From Betaproteobacteria bacterium (GTDB taxonomy: Bacteria > Pseudomonadota > Gammaproteobacteria > Burkholderiales > Burkholderiaceae_D), in NCBI GenBank assembly GCA_025356395.1, contig JANXTA010000116.1:1-49282 (forward strand): a DNA stretch of 49,282 nucleotides, written 5' to 3'. Position 1 is the first letter of the stretch. Every line of letters begins with the position of its first letter. The notes beneath the pieces are model-generated. The model ran no database searches. It was not told the DNA's origin and saw nothing but the letters and a program-made list of their open reading frames with translations. This document shows, one piece after another, positions 7,346 through 16,420 of this stretch. Both the position numbers and the translations under genes were made by a program.

Positions 7346-10087
7346 ATGAAGCCAGAAGTCCATTCGACGATCTATCGCAAGGATTACCGCCCGCCGACCT
7401 TCCAGGTCGAGCGCATCGAGATGGGATTCGATCTCGATCCGGCCGCGAGCTTCGTTGCCGCCCGCCTCCATCTCGTGCGCCAGGCGCCGGGGCCGCTGCT
7501 GCTGGACGGCGAGAGCCTGACGCTGCTGCAGGTGACGGTGGACGGCGTGACGCGATCGTCGGACGGCTACCAGCTGACGGCCCGGGGTGAGCGCCAGACG
7601 CTGTCCATCGATGCCCTGCCCGATCGCTGCACACTCGACATCACGGTCCGCATCTCGCCGATCACCAACACGTCCCTGATGGGTCTGTATGTCTCGGGCG
7701 GCAACTTCTTCACGCAGTGCGAGGCCGAGGGCTTCCGCAAGATCGTGTTCTTCCCCGATCGTCCCGACGTCATGGCGCGCTACACGGTGATGCTGCGCGC
7801 GGCCCGCAAGAATTATCCGGTGCTGCTCTCGAACGGCAACCTAGTCGAGTCCGGCGAGCTGCCCGACGGCCGTCACTACGCGAAGTGGGAAGACCCTTTC
7901 CCGAAGCCCAGCTATCTGTTCGCGCTCGTCGCCGGCAACCTGTCGTTCATTGAACGCAAGGTCCGCACGCAGAGCGGAAGGTCCGTTCTGCTGCAGGTCT
8001 ACGCCGAGAAGCGCGACCTCGTGAAGGCCGGCTACGCGCTCGAGTCGCTCGAGCGCTCCCTGCGCTGGGACGAGGCGCGCTTCGGGCTCGAACTCGATCT
8101 CGATCGCTTCATGATCGTCGCCGTGGGCGACTTCAACATGGGTGCGATGGAGAACAAGGGTCTCAACATCTTCAACACCAAGTACGTCCTCGCCAATCCG
8201 CGCACCGAGACCGACGTGGACTTCGCGAACGTCGAGGCGGTGGTCGGGCACGAGTACTTCCACAACTGGACCGGCAACCGCGTGACCTGCCGCGACTGGT
8301 TTCAGCTGACGTTGAAGGAGGGCCTCACGGTCTTCCGCGACCAGGAGTTCTCGGCCGACATGGCCGTCGCCCAGCTCGCGGGCCAGGCCGTCGACGAGGC
8401 CGGCGTCCGCGCGACGCTGCGCATCGAGAACGTCCGCAACCTGCGGGCTCAGCAGTTTCCGGAGGACGCGGGGCCGATGGCGCATCCGATCCGGCCCGAG
8501 AGCTATCAGGAGATCGGCAACTTCTACACGGCGACCGTGTACCAGAAAGGATCCGAAGTCGTCCGCATGCAGCAGATCCTGCTCGGACGCGAGGGTCTGC
8601 GCGCCGGCCTCGACGAATATTTCCGGCGTCACGACGGCGCGGCGGTGTCCTGCGACGACTTCGTGTCGGCGATGGAGTCGGTGTACGCCCGCCAGAAGCC
8701 GGGTGCGAACCTCGAGGGCTTCCGGCGCTGGTACAGCCAGGCCGGCACGCCGCGGGTCTCGGTCAGCGATGCCTACGATGCCGACAAGAAGCGCTACGTC
8801 CTCACGCTGCGTCAGATCTGTCCGCGGGTGGGCGTCGAGAAGCTCAACGGCATCGACAAGAAGCCCTTCCATATCCCGTTCGCGATCGGACTCGTCGATC
8901 GCCACGGAGCCGCTGTCCCGCTGCATCTGCAGAGCGACTCGGCAGCGACCGAGCGCGGCGAGACGCGCGTACTCGACCTGGTTGAGGACGAGCAGCACTT
9001 CGTGTTCGTGGATGTGCCGGCCAAGCCGGTGCCTTCGCTGCTGCGCGATTTCTCGGCGCCAGTGATCGTCGACTACCCCTATCTCGACGCGGACCTCGCG
9101 CTGCTCGCCGCGCACGACCTCGATCCTTTCAATCGCTGGGAGGCCGGTCAGCGCCTCGCCACGCGCGAACTGATCCGCTTGACGAAGGATGTCCAGGCGG
9201 GCGCCGCGCTGGTCGTCGGCGACGCGTTGATCGACGTGTTCCGCGCGACGCTGCGCGACGATCACCTCGACGCCGGACTCAAGAACGCCGCGATCACGTT
9301 GCCGTCGGAGGGTGTCGTCGGCGAGCAGTTGCCGGTCTACGACCCGGCGGCGGTGCGGAAGGCGCGCGTGTTCCTGATCGACACGCTGGCCCGCACGCTG
9401 GTGGACGACTGGCGGACCGTATACCTCGCGAACCGCAGCACCGGGGCCTACGCGCCGGTGTGGGGACAGACCGCGCCGCGTGCGTTGAAGAACGCGGCAC
9501 TGTCGTATCTGGCACGCGTGCCCGACCGCGAGACGCAGCACCTGCTCGACCAGCAATGGTCGACGGCCAACAACATGACCGACCTGCTCGCCGCGTTCAT
9601 GGCGATCGTCAACGCGCCCCAGGACGACGAGCGCAACGCCATGCGCAAGGCGAAAGGCGTCCAAGGCTTCTATCGCCGCTTCAGGACCGATGCTCTGGTG
9701 ATGGACAAGTGGTTGCGCGTGCAGTCGACCGCATTCGAAGCCGACGACCGCGTTCTCGACGAGGTCATGGCACTGCTGAAGCATCCTGCCTATTCGGCGA
9801 CCAATCCGAACAAGGTCAGCGCCCTGCTCGGCGGCTTCTTTAATAGCAACGCGGCGGCCTTCCATCGTGCCGACGGTCGCGGCCACGCCTTCTGGGCCGA
9901 GCAGATCCTTGCTCTCGATGCCGTCAATCCGTCGGTCGCCGGACGACTCGCACGCGCCCTCGAACGCTGGCGCAAGTTCGGCCCACAGTTGCAGGACTCG
10001 GCGAAGCAGGCGCTCGAAGCCGTCCGCGGCGCCAAGGGCCTGTCGAACGACGTGCTGGAGATCGTCGACAAGGCGCTGTCGGTCTGA
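7346..10087 (+). CDS. pepN: Aminopeptidase N (M1 family zinc metallopeptidase)
   Basis: 913-residue cytoplasmic M1 aminopeptidase that removes N-terminal residues from peptides. The zinc site is HEYFH (His302, Glu303, His306) with the third ligand Glu325 in LKEGLTVF. The GAMEN exopeptidase motif lies about 35 residues earlier. Overall length and the C-terminal alpha-helical domain match E. coli PepN (870 residues). An in-frame ATG 75 bases upstream exists, but homology begins with [17 protein letters not shown], so the later ATG is chosen; the ribosome binding site there is weak. The following fbp gene begins 76 bases later on the same strand. Confidence 0.95.
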   Translation: MKPEVHSTIYRKDYRPPTFQVERIEMGFDLDPAASFVAARLHLVRQAPGPLLLDGESLTLLQVTVDGVTRSSDGYQLTARGERQTLSIDALPDRCTLDITVRISPITNTSLMGLYVSGGNFFTQCEAEGFRKIVFFPDRPDVMARYTVMLRAARKNYPVLLSNGNLVESGELPDGRHYAKWEDPFPKPSYLFALVAGNLSFIERKVRTQSGRSVLLQVYAEKRDLVKAGYALESLERSLRWDEARFGLELDLDRFMIVAVGDFNMGAMENKGLNIFNTKYVLANPRTETDVDFANVEAVVGHEYFHNWTGNRVTCRDWFQLTLKEGLTVFRDQEFSADMAVAQLAGQAVDEAGVRATLRIENVRNLRAQQFPEDAGPMAHPIRPESYQEIGNFYTATVYQKGSEVVRMQQILLGREGLRAGLDEYFRRHDGAAVSCDDFVSAMESVYARQKPGANLEGFRRWYSQAGTPRVSVSDAYDADKKRYVLTLRQICPRVGVEKLNGIDKKPFHIPFAIGLVDRHGAAVPLHLQSDSAATERGETRVLDLVEDEQHFVFVDVPAKPVPSLLRDFSAPVIVDYPYLDADLALLAAHDLDPFNRWEAGQRLATRELIRLTKDVQAGAALVVGDALIDVFRATLRDDHLDAGLKNAAITLPSEGVVGEQLPVYDPAAVRKARVFLIDTLARTLVDDWRTVYLANRSTGAYAPVWGQTAPRALKNAALSYLARVPDRETQHLLDQQWSTANNMTDLLAAFMAIVNAPQDDERNAMRKAKGVQGFYRRFRTDALVMDKWLRVQSTAFEADDRVLDEVMALLKHPAYSATNPNKVSALLGGFFNSNAAAFHRADGRGHAFWAEQILALDAVNPSVAGRLARALERWRKFGPQLQDSAKQALEAVRGAKGLSNDVLEIVDKALSV

Positions 10088-10163
10088 CCCGAAATTGGCA
10101 TTCCCGCCGCGGACGACGTCCCCGTCGCCCGCCTTTTCCGTTGTGCCCATCACGAAGAAACTC

Positions 10164-11189
10164 ATGTCCAACACGCTGGCGACCCGCGGCCGCATCTCCC
10201 TGACCCGCTACCTGATCGAGCGCGAACGCAGCGCTGATGGTCAAGCACCGCTGCCACCGGCGCTGCGCCTGCTGATCGAGGTGGTCGCACGCGCCTGCAA
10301 GCAGATCGCCTACGAGGTCGGCAAGGGCGCTCTCGGCGGGGTGCTCGGCGAAGCCGGCACCGGCAACGTGCAGGGCGAGGCGCAGAAGAAGCTCGACGTG
10401 ATCGCGAACGAGATGCTGCTCGAGGCCAACGAGTGGGGCGGGCACCTCGCAGCCATGGCGTCGGAAGAGATGGCGACGGTCTTCCCCATCCCCGAGCACT
10501 ACCCGCGCGGCGAATACCTGCTGCTGTTCGATCCGCTCGACGGCTCGTCGAATATCGACGTCAACGTCTCCATCGGCACGATCTTCTCGGTGCTGCGCTG
10601 TGCCGACGGCGTCGCACCTGGCGAGGACGCGTTCCTGCAGACCGGCGACCAGCAGGTCGCTGCGGGTTATGCGGTCTACGGGCCGCAGACCCAGCTGGTG
10701 CTGACGGTGGGCCAGGGCGTCGCGGTCTTCACGCTCGACCGCGAGACGCACTCGTGGATCCTCACCGACGACCACGTCCAGATTCCGGCCGACACGCAGG
10801 AGTTCGCGATCAACATGAGCAACCGGCGCCATTGGGACGCACCCGTGACGCGCTACATCGACGAGTTGCTCGCCGGCAAGACCGGCCCGCTGGCCAAGGA
10901 CTTCAACATGCGCTGGGTCGCGGCGATGGTGTCGGACGTGCATCGCATCCTGACGCGCGGCGGCATCTTCATGTACCCGCGCGATGCCCGCGAGCCCGAG
11001 AAACCCGGCAAGCTGCGCCTGCTCTACGAAGCCAACCCGATGAGCTTCATCGTCGAGCAGGCCGGCGGCGCGGCGACCGACGGCCGTACGCGCATCCTCG
11101 ACCTCGAACCGACCAAGCTGCATCAGCGGGTCGCAGTGTTCCTCGGCTCGAAGAACGAGGTCCAACGGGTCAGCGGCTATCACCGCTGA
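10164..11189 (+). CDS. fbp: Class 1 fructose-1,6-bisphosphatase
   Basis: 341-residue enzyme hydrolysing fructose 1,6-bisphosphate to fructose 6-phosphate, the committed step of gluconeogenesis and part of the Calvin cycle where present. The metal-binding motif [13 protein letters not shown] and the SFIVEQAGG substrate loop are intact, and length is normal for class 1 (about 335). The frame is open upstream into pepN, but the N-terminal [12 protein letters not shown] motif fixes the start at this ATG. It converges on the next gene with only 9 bases between stop codons, and no terminator is visible there. Confidence 0.95.
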   Translation: MSNTLATRGRISLTRYLIERERSADGQAPLPPALRLLIEVVARACKQIAYEVGKGALGGVLGEAGTGNVQGEAQKKLDVIANEMLLEANEWGGHLAAMASEEMATVFPIPEHYPRGEYLLLFDPLDGSSNIDVNVSIGTIFSVLRCADGVAPGEDAFLQTGDQQVAAGYAVYGPQTQLVLTVGQGVAVFTLDRETHSWILTDDHVQIPADTQEFAINMSNRRHWDAPVTRYIDELLAGKTGPLAKDFNMRWVAAMVSDVHRILTRGGIFMYPRDAREPEKPGKLRLLYEANPMSFIVEQAGGAATDGRTRILDLEPTKLHQRVAVFLGSKNEVQRVSGYHR

Positions 11190-11198
11190 CCGATCCGT

Positions 11199-11612
11199 CT
11201 AACGCGGCGTGGCCGTGTTGGTGATGGCGGTGTTCGACGGGTTGACGTTGCGGGTGATCGTCTCCTTGATCACGCCGCCGTCCTTCACGCTGCCGCTGGC
11301 CGTGCCCTGTCCGTCGACCCGCGACTCGCAGTCGGCCTTGTCGGCGGCGGGCAAGGTCTTGCAGCGCTCCAGCGCGTTGTCGCGATAGGCGGTGTTGGGA
11401 TCCTTCAGTCGACCCTGCTTGACCGAGTCGTAGGCTGCCCCTGCGCTCCGCAGGCACGACGCCTGATCCTGCCCCGTCGAGCCGCTCATGCAGCGCGCGC
11501 GTTCCGCGTCGTACTGCACCCTGGCGGGGTCGGTGGTGGAGGGATCCGCAGCGATCGCGCTGCCGCACAACGCCATGCCGGTCAACGCCAGCTTGATCCG
11601 AGTCGTCTTCAT
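11199..11612 (-). CDS. Secreted hypothetical protein
   Basis: 137-residue protein with an N-terminal signal peptide (hydrophobic residues 8-18, AIA cleavage site near residue 21). The mature part has four Cys residues in a repeated pattern (ARCM, ASCL, ERCK, ADCE), which suggests two disulfides in the periplasm, and a low-complexity Ser/Thr/Asn-rich tail. Similar small secreted proteins occur in Burkholderiales, but I recognise no named family. The ATG is preceded by GAGGAG, a strong ribosome binding site. Function unknown. Confidence 0.75.
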   Translation of the reverse strand: MKTTRIKLALTGMALCGSAIAADPSTTDPARVQYDAERARCMSGSTGQDQASCLRSAGAAYDSVKQGRLKDPNTAYRDNALERCKTLPAADKADCESRVDGQGTASGSVKDGGVIKETITRNVNPSNTAITNTATPR

Positions 11613-11719
11613 CGTTGTTCTCCTCGATCTAAAGCGGAGACATTAACGCGTCGGGCTCGTTCACGATGTGTAGTGCAACCGGCCTTCGCGGTGTCGTCGA
11701 CTGATTCGCCAGTCGGCGC

Positions 11720-12955
11720 TCAGCCGACGCGCCCGCGACGCATCGCGGCGAAGACGCTGCCCACGAGCAAAAGCACCACAGCGCCTGCCAGCATGACCGG
11801 CGTCGTCTGCACGCGCTCCACTGCGAGCCCCGCGAGCGCGACGCCGGTCGACTGGCCCAGGAAGAACGACGACGCGAACAGCGCGACGGCCGTGCCGCGC
11901 GAGTCGGGCGCCATCTGCGTCGCATTGATCTGCAGCGTGTTGTGCAACATGTAGAAGCCGAGCCCCATCGCGAACAGGCCGGGCAGAGCGAACAGCGAGG
12001 TCGGCAGCGAAGTCGGCCCGAGAGCGACCATGGCGATGCCGACGAACATCAGCACCGCGCCGCCCTGCGCCAGACCGGCCTCGCCGAGGCGACCGAGGAG
12101 GCGGCCCGCCCCGAACGAGTAGGACAGTCCACCGAGCGCGAACGCGGCCAGCATCGACCCCGCGAGGCCGAGCGACAGGCCGTGCTTGATGTGCAGGTGC
12201 GTCGCGAAGAACGCAAATGGGCCGTAGAGCGCGATGCCCTCGATGAACACGGTGATCAGCACGCGCCGCGCCCACGGCCGGACCAGCACCGATCGGCATT
12301 GCGCGACCAGGCCGAGTGCGACCGCGTTGCCGATGGGGTTGCGATGCACGGGTTTGCGGACCAGCCGCAGCAACAGGATCGCCATCAGCACGAACCAGGC
12401 CGCGAGGAACACGAACGGCACGCGCCAGGTGTAGACGAAGAGGTCGATGGCGATGCCGCCCGCGGCCTGGCCGAACGCGATGCCGGTGATCTGGCCCATC
12501 AGGAAGCGCGCCAGCACCGGCTGCCGCTGGTCGTAGGGCACGTTGTCGCCGATCCAGGCCATCGACAACGGCATCATCGCCGCCATCGATGCGCCGGCCA
12601 AGCCGCGGGCGATCAGCAGAACGGCGAAGTTGGGCGCGAACGCGCAAGCCGCGGAGGCGAGCGACCCGCAGACGCACGCGAACAGGATCACCCTGAGCTT
12701 GCCGAAGCGATCGCCCGATGGACCGAAGACGATCTGCAGGCACCCGTAGGCCACGGCAAACACCGTGACGACGTTGGCCGCGTGCCGGATGCCGATGCCG
12801 AAGTCGGTGGCCAGTCGCGGGATCGCGGCATCCATCACGCGCATCGACGACGCGCTGCCGAACGCGACCAGAGCGAGCAGCAGGATGACGCGATTGGTCC
12901 CGCTCGACAGGCCAGCCGGTGCGACCGCCACCGGCACCGACATCGGCATGCTCAT
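11720..12955 (-). CDS. MFS transporter (drug/sugar efflux type)
   Basis: 411-residue major facilitator with twelve predicted membrane helices. The loop 2-3 motif reads FGPSGDRFGKLRVI, the A-motif position in this superfamily. The protein most resembles the YnfM/arabinose-efflux group; the substrate is unknown. The start MSMPMSV is preferred over an in-frame ATG 87 bases upstream because that one lies inside the quinone oxidoreductase gene. Its ATG falls 7 bases after the qor stop, and with the DMT transporter the three genes form a minus-strand unit. Confidence 0.88.
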   Translation of the reverse strand: MSMPMSVPVAVAPAGLSSGTNRVILLLALVAFGSASSMRVMDAAIPRLATDFGIGIRHAANVVTVFAVAYGCLQIVFGPSGDRFGKLRVILFACVCGSLASAACAFAPNFAVLLIARGLAGASMAAMMPLSMAWIGDNVPYDQRQPVLARFLMGQITGIAFGQAAGGIAIDLFVYTWRVPFVFLAAWFVLMAILLLRLVRKPVHRNPIGNAVALGLVAQCRSVLVRPWARRVLITVFIEGIALYGPFAFFATHLHIKHGLSLGLAGSMLAAFALGGLSYSFGAGRLLGRLGEAGLAQGGAVLMFVGIAMVALGPTSLPTSLFALPGLFAMGLGFYMLHNTLQINATQMAPDSRGTAVALFASSFFLGQSTGVALAGLAVERVQTTPVMLAGAVVLLLVGSVFAAMRRGRVG

Positions 12956-12962
12956 CCGCGCG

Positions 12963-13955
12963 TCACGGCAACAGGACCATCGAGCCCGTGGTCTTGCGCG
13001 CGGCCAGGTCCTGGTGCGCCTGGCCGACATCGGCGAGCGCATAGGTGCGGTCGATGTCGAAGCGGACCTTGCCCGACGTGACCATCTCGAACAGCTCCTT
13101 CGTCGCCGCTTCGAGCTTCTCGCGCGTGGCGACGTGCGTGCCGAGCGTCGGCCGCGTGATGTACAACGAGCCCTTGCTGGCGAGGATGCCCAGGTTGACG
13201 CCGCTCACCGCACCCGACGAATTGCCGAAGCTGACCATCAGGCCGCGCGGCTGCAGGCAGTCGAGCGACGCCTCGAAGGTGTCCTTGCCGACGCCGTCGT
13301 ACACGACAGGCACCTTCTTGCCACCGGTCAGCGCGAGGACCCGCTCGGCGATGTTCTCGTGGCTGTAGTCGATGGTCTCCCAGGCGCCGTGCGCCTTCGC
13401 CAGCGCGGCTTTCTCGGGCGAACTCACGGTCCCGATCAGTTTGACGCCGAGCGCCCTCGCCCACTGGCAGGCGATCAGCCCGACCCCGCCCGCCGCGGCA
13501 TGGAACAGGATGGTCTCGTTGCCCTGCAGGCGATAGGTCTGGCGGAACAGGTATTGCACGGTGAGGCCCTTGAGCATCATCGCCGCGCCGACCTCGAAGG
13601 AGATCTTCGCGGGCAGCTTCACGACCTGCAGCGCCGGCATCGTCCGCCTGGTCGCGTACGCACCGAGCGGTCCCTGCCCGTAGGCCACGCGATCGCCGAC
13701 TTTCACATGTTTCACGCCGTCGCCGACCGCCTCGATGATCCCCGCGCCTTCGAAGCCGAGTCCCGACGGCAGCGCATTCGGATAGAGACCTGTGCGGAAG
13801 TAGATGTCGATGAAGTTCAGGCCGACGGCCTTCTGGAGGATGGTCACTTCGCCGGCCTTCGGTGGCGCGACCGTCACCTGTTCGAGCTTGAGGACTTCGG
13901 GGCCACCGTTTGCATGCATGCGGATCGCCTGGGCGGTATGGGTGTTTTCGGTCAC
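12963..13955 (-). CDS. NADPH:quinone oxidoreductase (zinc-independent MDR family, Qor-like)
   Basis: 330-residue medium-chain dehydrogenase/reductase that would reduce quinones with NADPH in the cytoplasm. Features are IRMHANGGPEVL at the N-terminus, NFIDIYFRTGLYP, the nucleotide-binding AAAGGVGLIACQWA motif, and the absence of the zinc-site cysteines of alcohol dehydrogenases, as in E. coli QorA. A GTG start is chosen: AGGAGA lies five bases before it and it yields the canonical N-terminus. The GTG overlaps the stop of the DMT transporter (GTGA), indicating translational coupling. The first ATG inside would delete conserved residues. Confidence 0.92.
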   Translation of the reverse strand: MTENTHTAQAIRMHANGGPEVLKLEQVTVAPPKAGEVTILQKAVGLNFIDIYFRTGLYPNALPSGLGFEGAGIIEAVGDGVKHVKVGDRVAYGQGPLGAYATRRTMPALQVVKLPAKISFEVGAAMMLKGLTVQYLFRQTYRLQGNETILFHAAAGGVGLIACQWARALGVKLIGTVSSPEKAALAKAHGAWETIDYSHENIAERVLALTGGKKVPVVYDGVGKDTFEASLDCLQPRGLMVSFGNSSGAVSGVNLGILASKGSLYITRPTLGTHVATREKLEAATKELFEMVTSGKVRFDIDRTYALADVGQAHQDLAARKTTGSMVLLP

Positions 13956-14962
13956 TTCGATCTCCTGGTCGTGGAATGGGGACGGGGCACGGGCGGCGCC
14001 GCCTTGTGTTGCGAGACGATGAACACGCCGGCCATGACGAGCACCGTCCCGAGGATCTGCAGTGGGCCCATGTGCTCGCCGAGCAGCACGTCCGCGAGGA
14101 CGATGGTCGACACCGGGCCGATCATGCCGATCTGCGAAGCGACGCTGGCGCCGAGCCGGTCGACCGCCATCATCACGGCGAACACCGGGATGACGGTACA
14201 CAGCGTTCCATTGAGCAGCGACAGCGTGTAGACCGGCGCGGGTAGCGCAAGCAAGAGCTCGAACGGTCGTGTGAGCGCGAAGTGCAGCAGGCAGCACAGC
14301 GCGGCGATGCAGCTACCGTACGCGGTCAGCCTCACGGCTCCGACGCGCCTGAGCAGTTCGCCACAGCCGACGAGATAGATCGCGTAAGCGAAAGCGCTGC
14401 CGAACACCAGCGCGCTGCCGAGCGCGATGTCGCGTCCTCCGAAATGGAAGTCGTGGACGAACGCGATCACAACGCCACCGTAGCCGAGCAGCAGCGCCAG
14501 GATCTGCGGACCGCTGACCCGGCGCCCAAAGAAGAACAGGCCGATCAGCAGGACGATCGTCGGGTTGAGATAGAGGATCAATCGTTCGAGCGACGCGGAC
14601 ACGTACTCGAGGCCGACGAAGTCGAGATAGCTCGCGAGGTAGTAGCCGAGGAAGCCGAGGACCGCGATCTTCCCGCGATCGGCTGCGCTCAACGGCACGA
14701 CGCCGGGTCGTCGCGACGCGAACCATGCGACTGCCGCGAAGAACGGCAGCGCGACCGCCATGCGCAACGCGATCAGCGTGATCGCATCGACGCCGTGACG
14801 ATAACCGAGCTTGACGATGATCGCCTTGCCCGAGAAGGCGATGGCGCCGAACGCGGCAAGGACAACTCCCGAAAGATTCGCGGAGAGCTTTGCGGCACCG
14901 TCCAGCGGCGTGGTGGCCGACGACGGGATCCGAGGCTGTGACGATTCGGCGGTGCTGGGCAT
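13952..14962 (-). CDS. EamA/DMT family transporter
   Basis: 336-residue membrane protein with ten predicted helices in two EamA repeats of five, the layout of drug/metabolite transporters. The first repeat covers about residues 30-165 and the second about 175-320; the C-terminus is a short basic tail. Substrate unknown; relatives export amino acids, nucleosides or metabolites. It is first in a three-gene minus-strand unit with the quinone oxidoreductase (4-base overlap) and the MFS transporter. Confidence 0.87.
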   Translation of the reverse strand: MPSTAESSQPRIPSSATTPLDGAAKLSANLSGVVLAAFGAIAFSGKAIIVKLGYRHGVDAITLIALRMAVALPFFAAVAWFASRRPGVVPLSAADRGKIAVLGFLGYYLASYLDFVGLEYVSASLERLILYLNPTIVLLIGLFFFGRRVSGPQILALLLGYGGVVIAFVHDFHFGGRDIALGSALVFGSAFAYAIYLVGCGELLRRVGAVRLTAYGSCIAALCCLLHFALTRPFELLLALPAPVYTLSLLNGTLCTVIPVFAVMMAVDRLGASVASQIGMIGPVSTIVLADVLLGEHMGPLQILGTVLVMAGVFIVSQHKAAPPVPRPHSTTRRSK

Positions 14963-15142
14963 GTCCGGGGGGCGGCGGCGGGCCGGCTGCGTGACGGGCG
15001 AGCCGGCGGGATTCAGCGCCGGACTATAACGGTTCGGGCGGGATCGACCGGCCTGCGGTCGACGTTGCCTATAATCAAGTGTTCGAACGCTGCAGCCCCG
15101 CCAGACGGGGCACCGCGGCGCTTTAAGCCCTCACGCCTCCTC
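14963..15142. promoter_or_regulatory. Divergent promoter region, DMT transporter / dadA-like gene
   Basis: 180 bases between divergent genes. On the plus strand a perfect TATAAT (15070-15075) is a good -10 box for the dadA-like gene, but its -35 is poor. The leader then contains a 6-bp hairpin, GCCCCG (15095-15100) with CGGGGC (15106-15111), before the start codon. On the minus strand TATAGT (15023-15028) could drive the DMT transporter unit. Confidence 0.4.
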
Positions 15143-16411
15143 ATGAAAATCATCGTTCTCGGTGCCGGGATCCTCGGCACGGCCTCTGCGTGGTTTCTTC
15201 GTCGCGACGGACACGACGTCACGGTCATCGACCGGCAACCGGGTGCTGCCCTCGAGACCAGCTACGCCAACGGGTCGCAGATCTCGGTCTCGTACGCGGA
15301 ACCCTGGGCCAATCCCGGCGCACCGCTGAAGATCCTCAAGTGGCTCGGCAAGGAAGACTCGCCGCTGCTGTTCCGGCTCAACGCCGATCCGCATCAATGG
15401 ATGTGGGGCCTCGCGTTCCTCGCCAACTGCACACCCGCGAAGACGCGCTTCAACACGATCCAGCTGACCAACCTCGGCATCTACAGCCGCGACACGCTGA
15501 TCGCGTTGCGGAAGGCGACCGACATCGAGTACGACGAACTCGAGAAGGGCATCCTGCACCTGTACGAGAGCGAGGCCGAGTTCGACGCGGCCCGGCCCGG
15601 CCTGGAACTGATGCGCGAGTTCGGCTGCACGATGAACTTCCTCGACCCCGATCAGATCGTCGCGCTCGAGCCGTCGCTGGCGTCCTACAAGTCGCGGCTC
15701 GTCGGCGGTGCGCATGCGCCCGAAGACGAGTCGGGCGATGCATTCAAGTTCACGCAGAAACTCGCGGCGCTCGCCGCGTCGCAAGGCGTCGAATTCCGCT
15801 ACGACACGCAGGTGGTGTCGCTCAAGTCGAACGGCGACCGGATCGCCGGCTTGGTCGTCAAGGACGGCCATCCGAACGGGCCGGGTCGCGAAGAGACGCT
15901 GACGGCCGACGCCTACGTGATGTGCATGGGACCGTGGTCGGCACATCTGCTGCGCACGGTCGGCGTCTCGACGTTGATCTATCCCGCGAAGGGCTACTCG
16001 GCGACGCTGCCGATCAAGCCGGGAGCGCTCGCCAACACCGTGAGCCTCACCGACCACCAGTTGAAGATCGTCTTTTCGCGGCTGGGGAACCGCATCCGCA
16101 TCGCGGGCACCGCCGAGCTGTCCGGCTACAGCACCGAGCTCAATCGCGTGCGCTGCGAGGCGCTGACCCGCCGCGCGGAGGAAATCTTTCCCGGCGTGCT
16201 GGACACGTCCAAGGTCGAGTACTGGACCGGGCTGCGGCCGGCCACGCCGTCGAACGTGCCTTACATCGGCCGCAGCAAGCTCGGCAACCTGTGGCTCAAC
16301 ACCGGTCACGGCACGCTGGGCTGGACCCACGGCGCGGGCTCGGGACTGGCCGTGGCCGATCTCATCGCAGGCCGCAAGCCGGACGTCGACTTCGCGTTCT
16401 GCGGACGCTGA
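15143..16411 (+). CDS. dadA: D-amino acid dehydrogenase, small subunit (DadA family)
   Basis: 422-residue FAD-dependent oxidoreductase that deaminates D-amino acids to keto acids and feeds electrons to the respiratory chain. The N-terminal dinucleotide-binding motif is VLGAGILGTASAW and the family stretch ETSYANGSQISVSYAEPW follows. The C-terminal WTGLRPATPSNVPYIGR and TGHGTLGWTHGAGSG motifs close the FAD site. Length matches E. coli DadA (432). The frame is open upstream, but the ATG directly before KIIVLGAG is the family start. No alanine racemase (dadX) or Lrp-type regulator is adjacent, so catabolic partners must lie elsewhere. It converges on the next gene with 9 bases between stops. Confidence 0.93.
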   Translation: MKIIVLGAGILGTASAWFLRRDGHDVTVIDRQPGAALETSYANGSQISVSYAEPWANPGAPLKILKWLGKEDSPLLFRLNADPHQWMWGLAFLANCTPAKTRFNTIQLTNLGIYSRDTLIALRKATDIEYDELEKGILHLYESEAEFDAARPGLELMREFGCTMNFLDPDQIVALEPSLASYKSRLVGGAHAPEDESGDAFKFTQKLAALAASQGVEFRYDTQVVSLKSNGDRIAGLVVKDGHPNGPGREETLTADAYVMCMGPWSAHLLRTVGVSTLIYPAKGYSATLPIKPGALANTVSLTDHQLKIVFSRLGNRIRIAGTAELSGYSTELNRVRCEALTRRAEEIFPGVLDTSKVEYWTGLRPATPSNVPYIGRSKLGNLWLNTGHGTLGWTHGAGSGLAVADLIAGRKPDVDFAFCGR

Positions 16412-16420
16412 CCGCGCGGC

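Noticed and set aside
7841-10195. 784-codon open frame antisense to pepN
   Set aside because: Shadow of pepN; translation is compositionally odd with no family motif.
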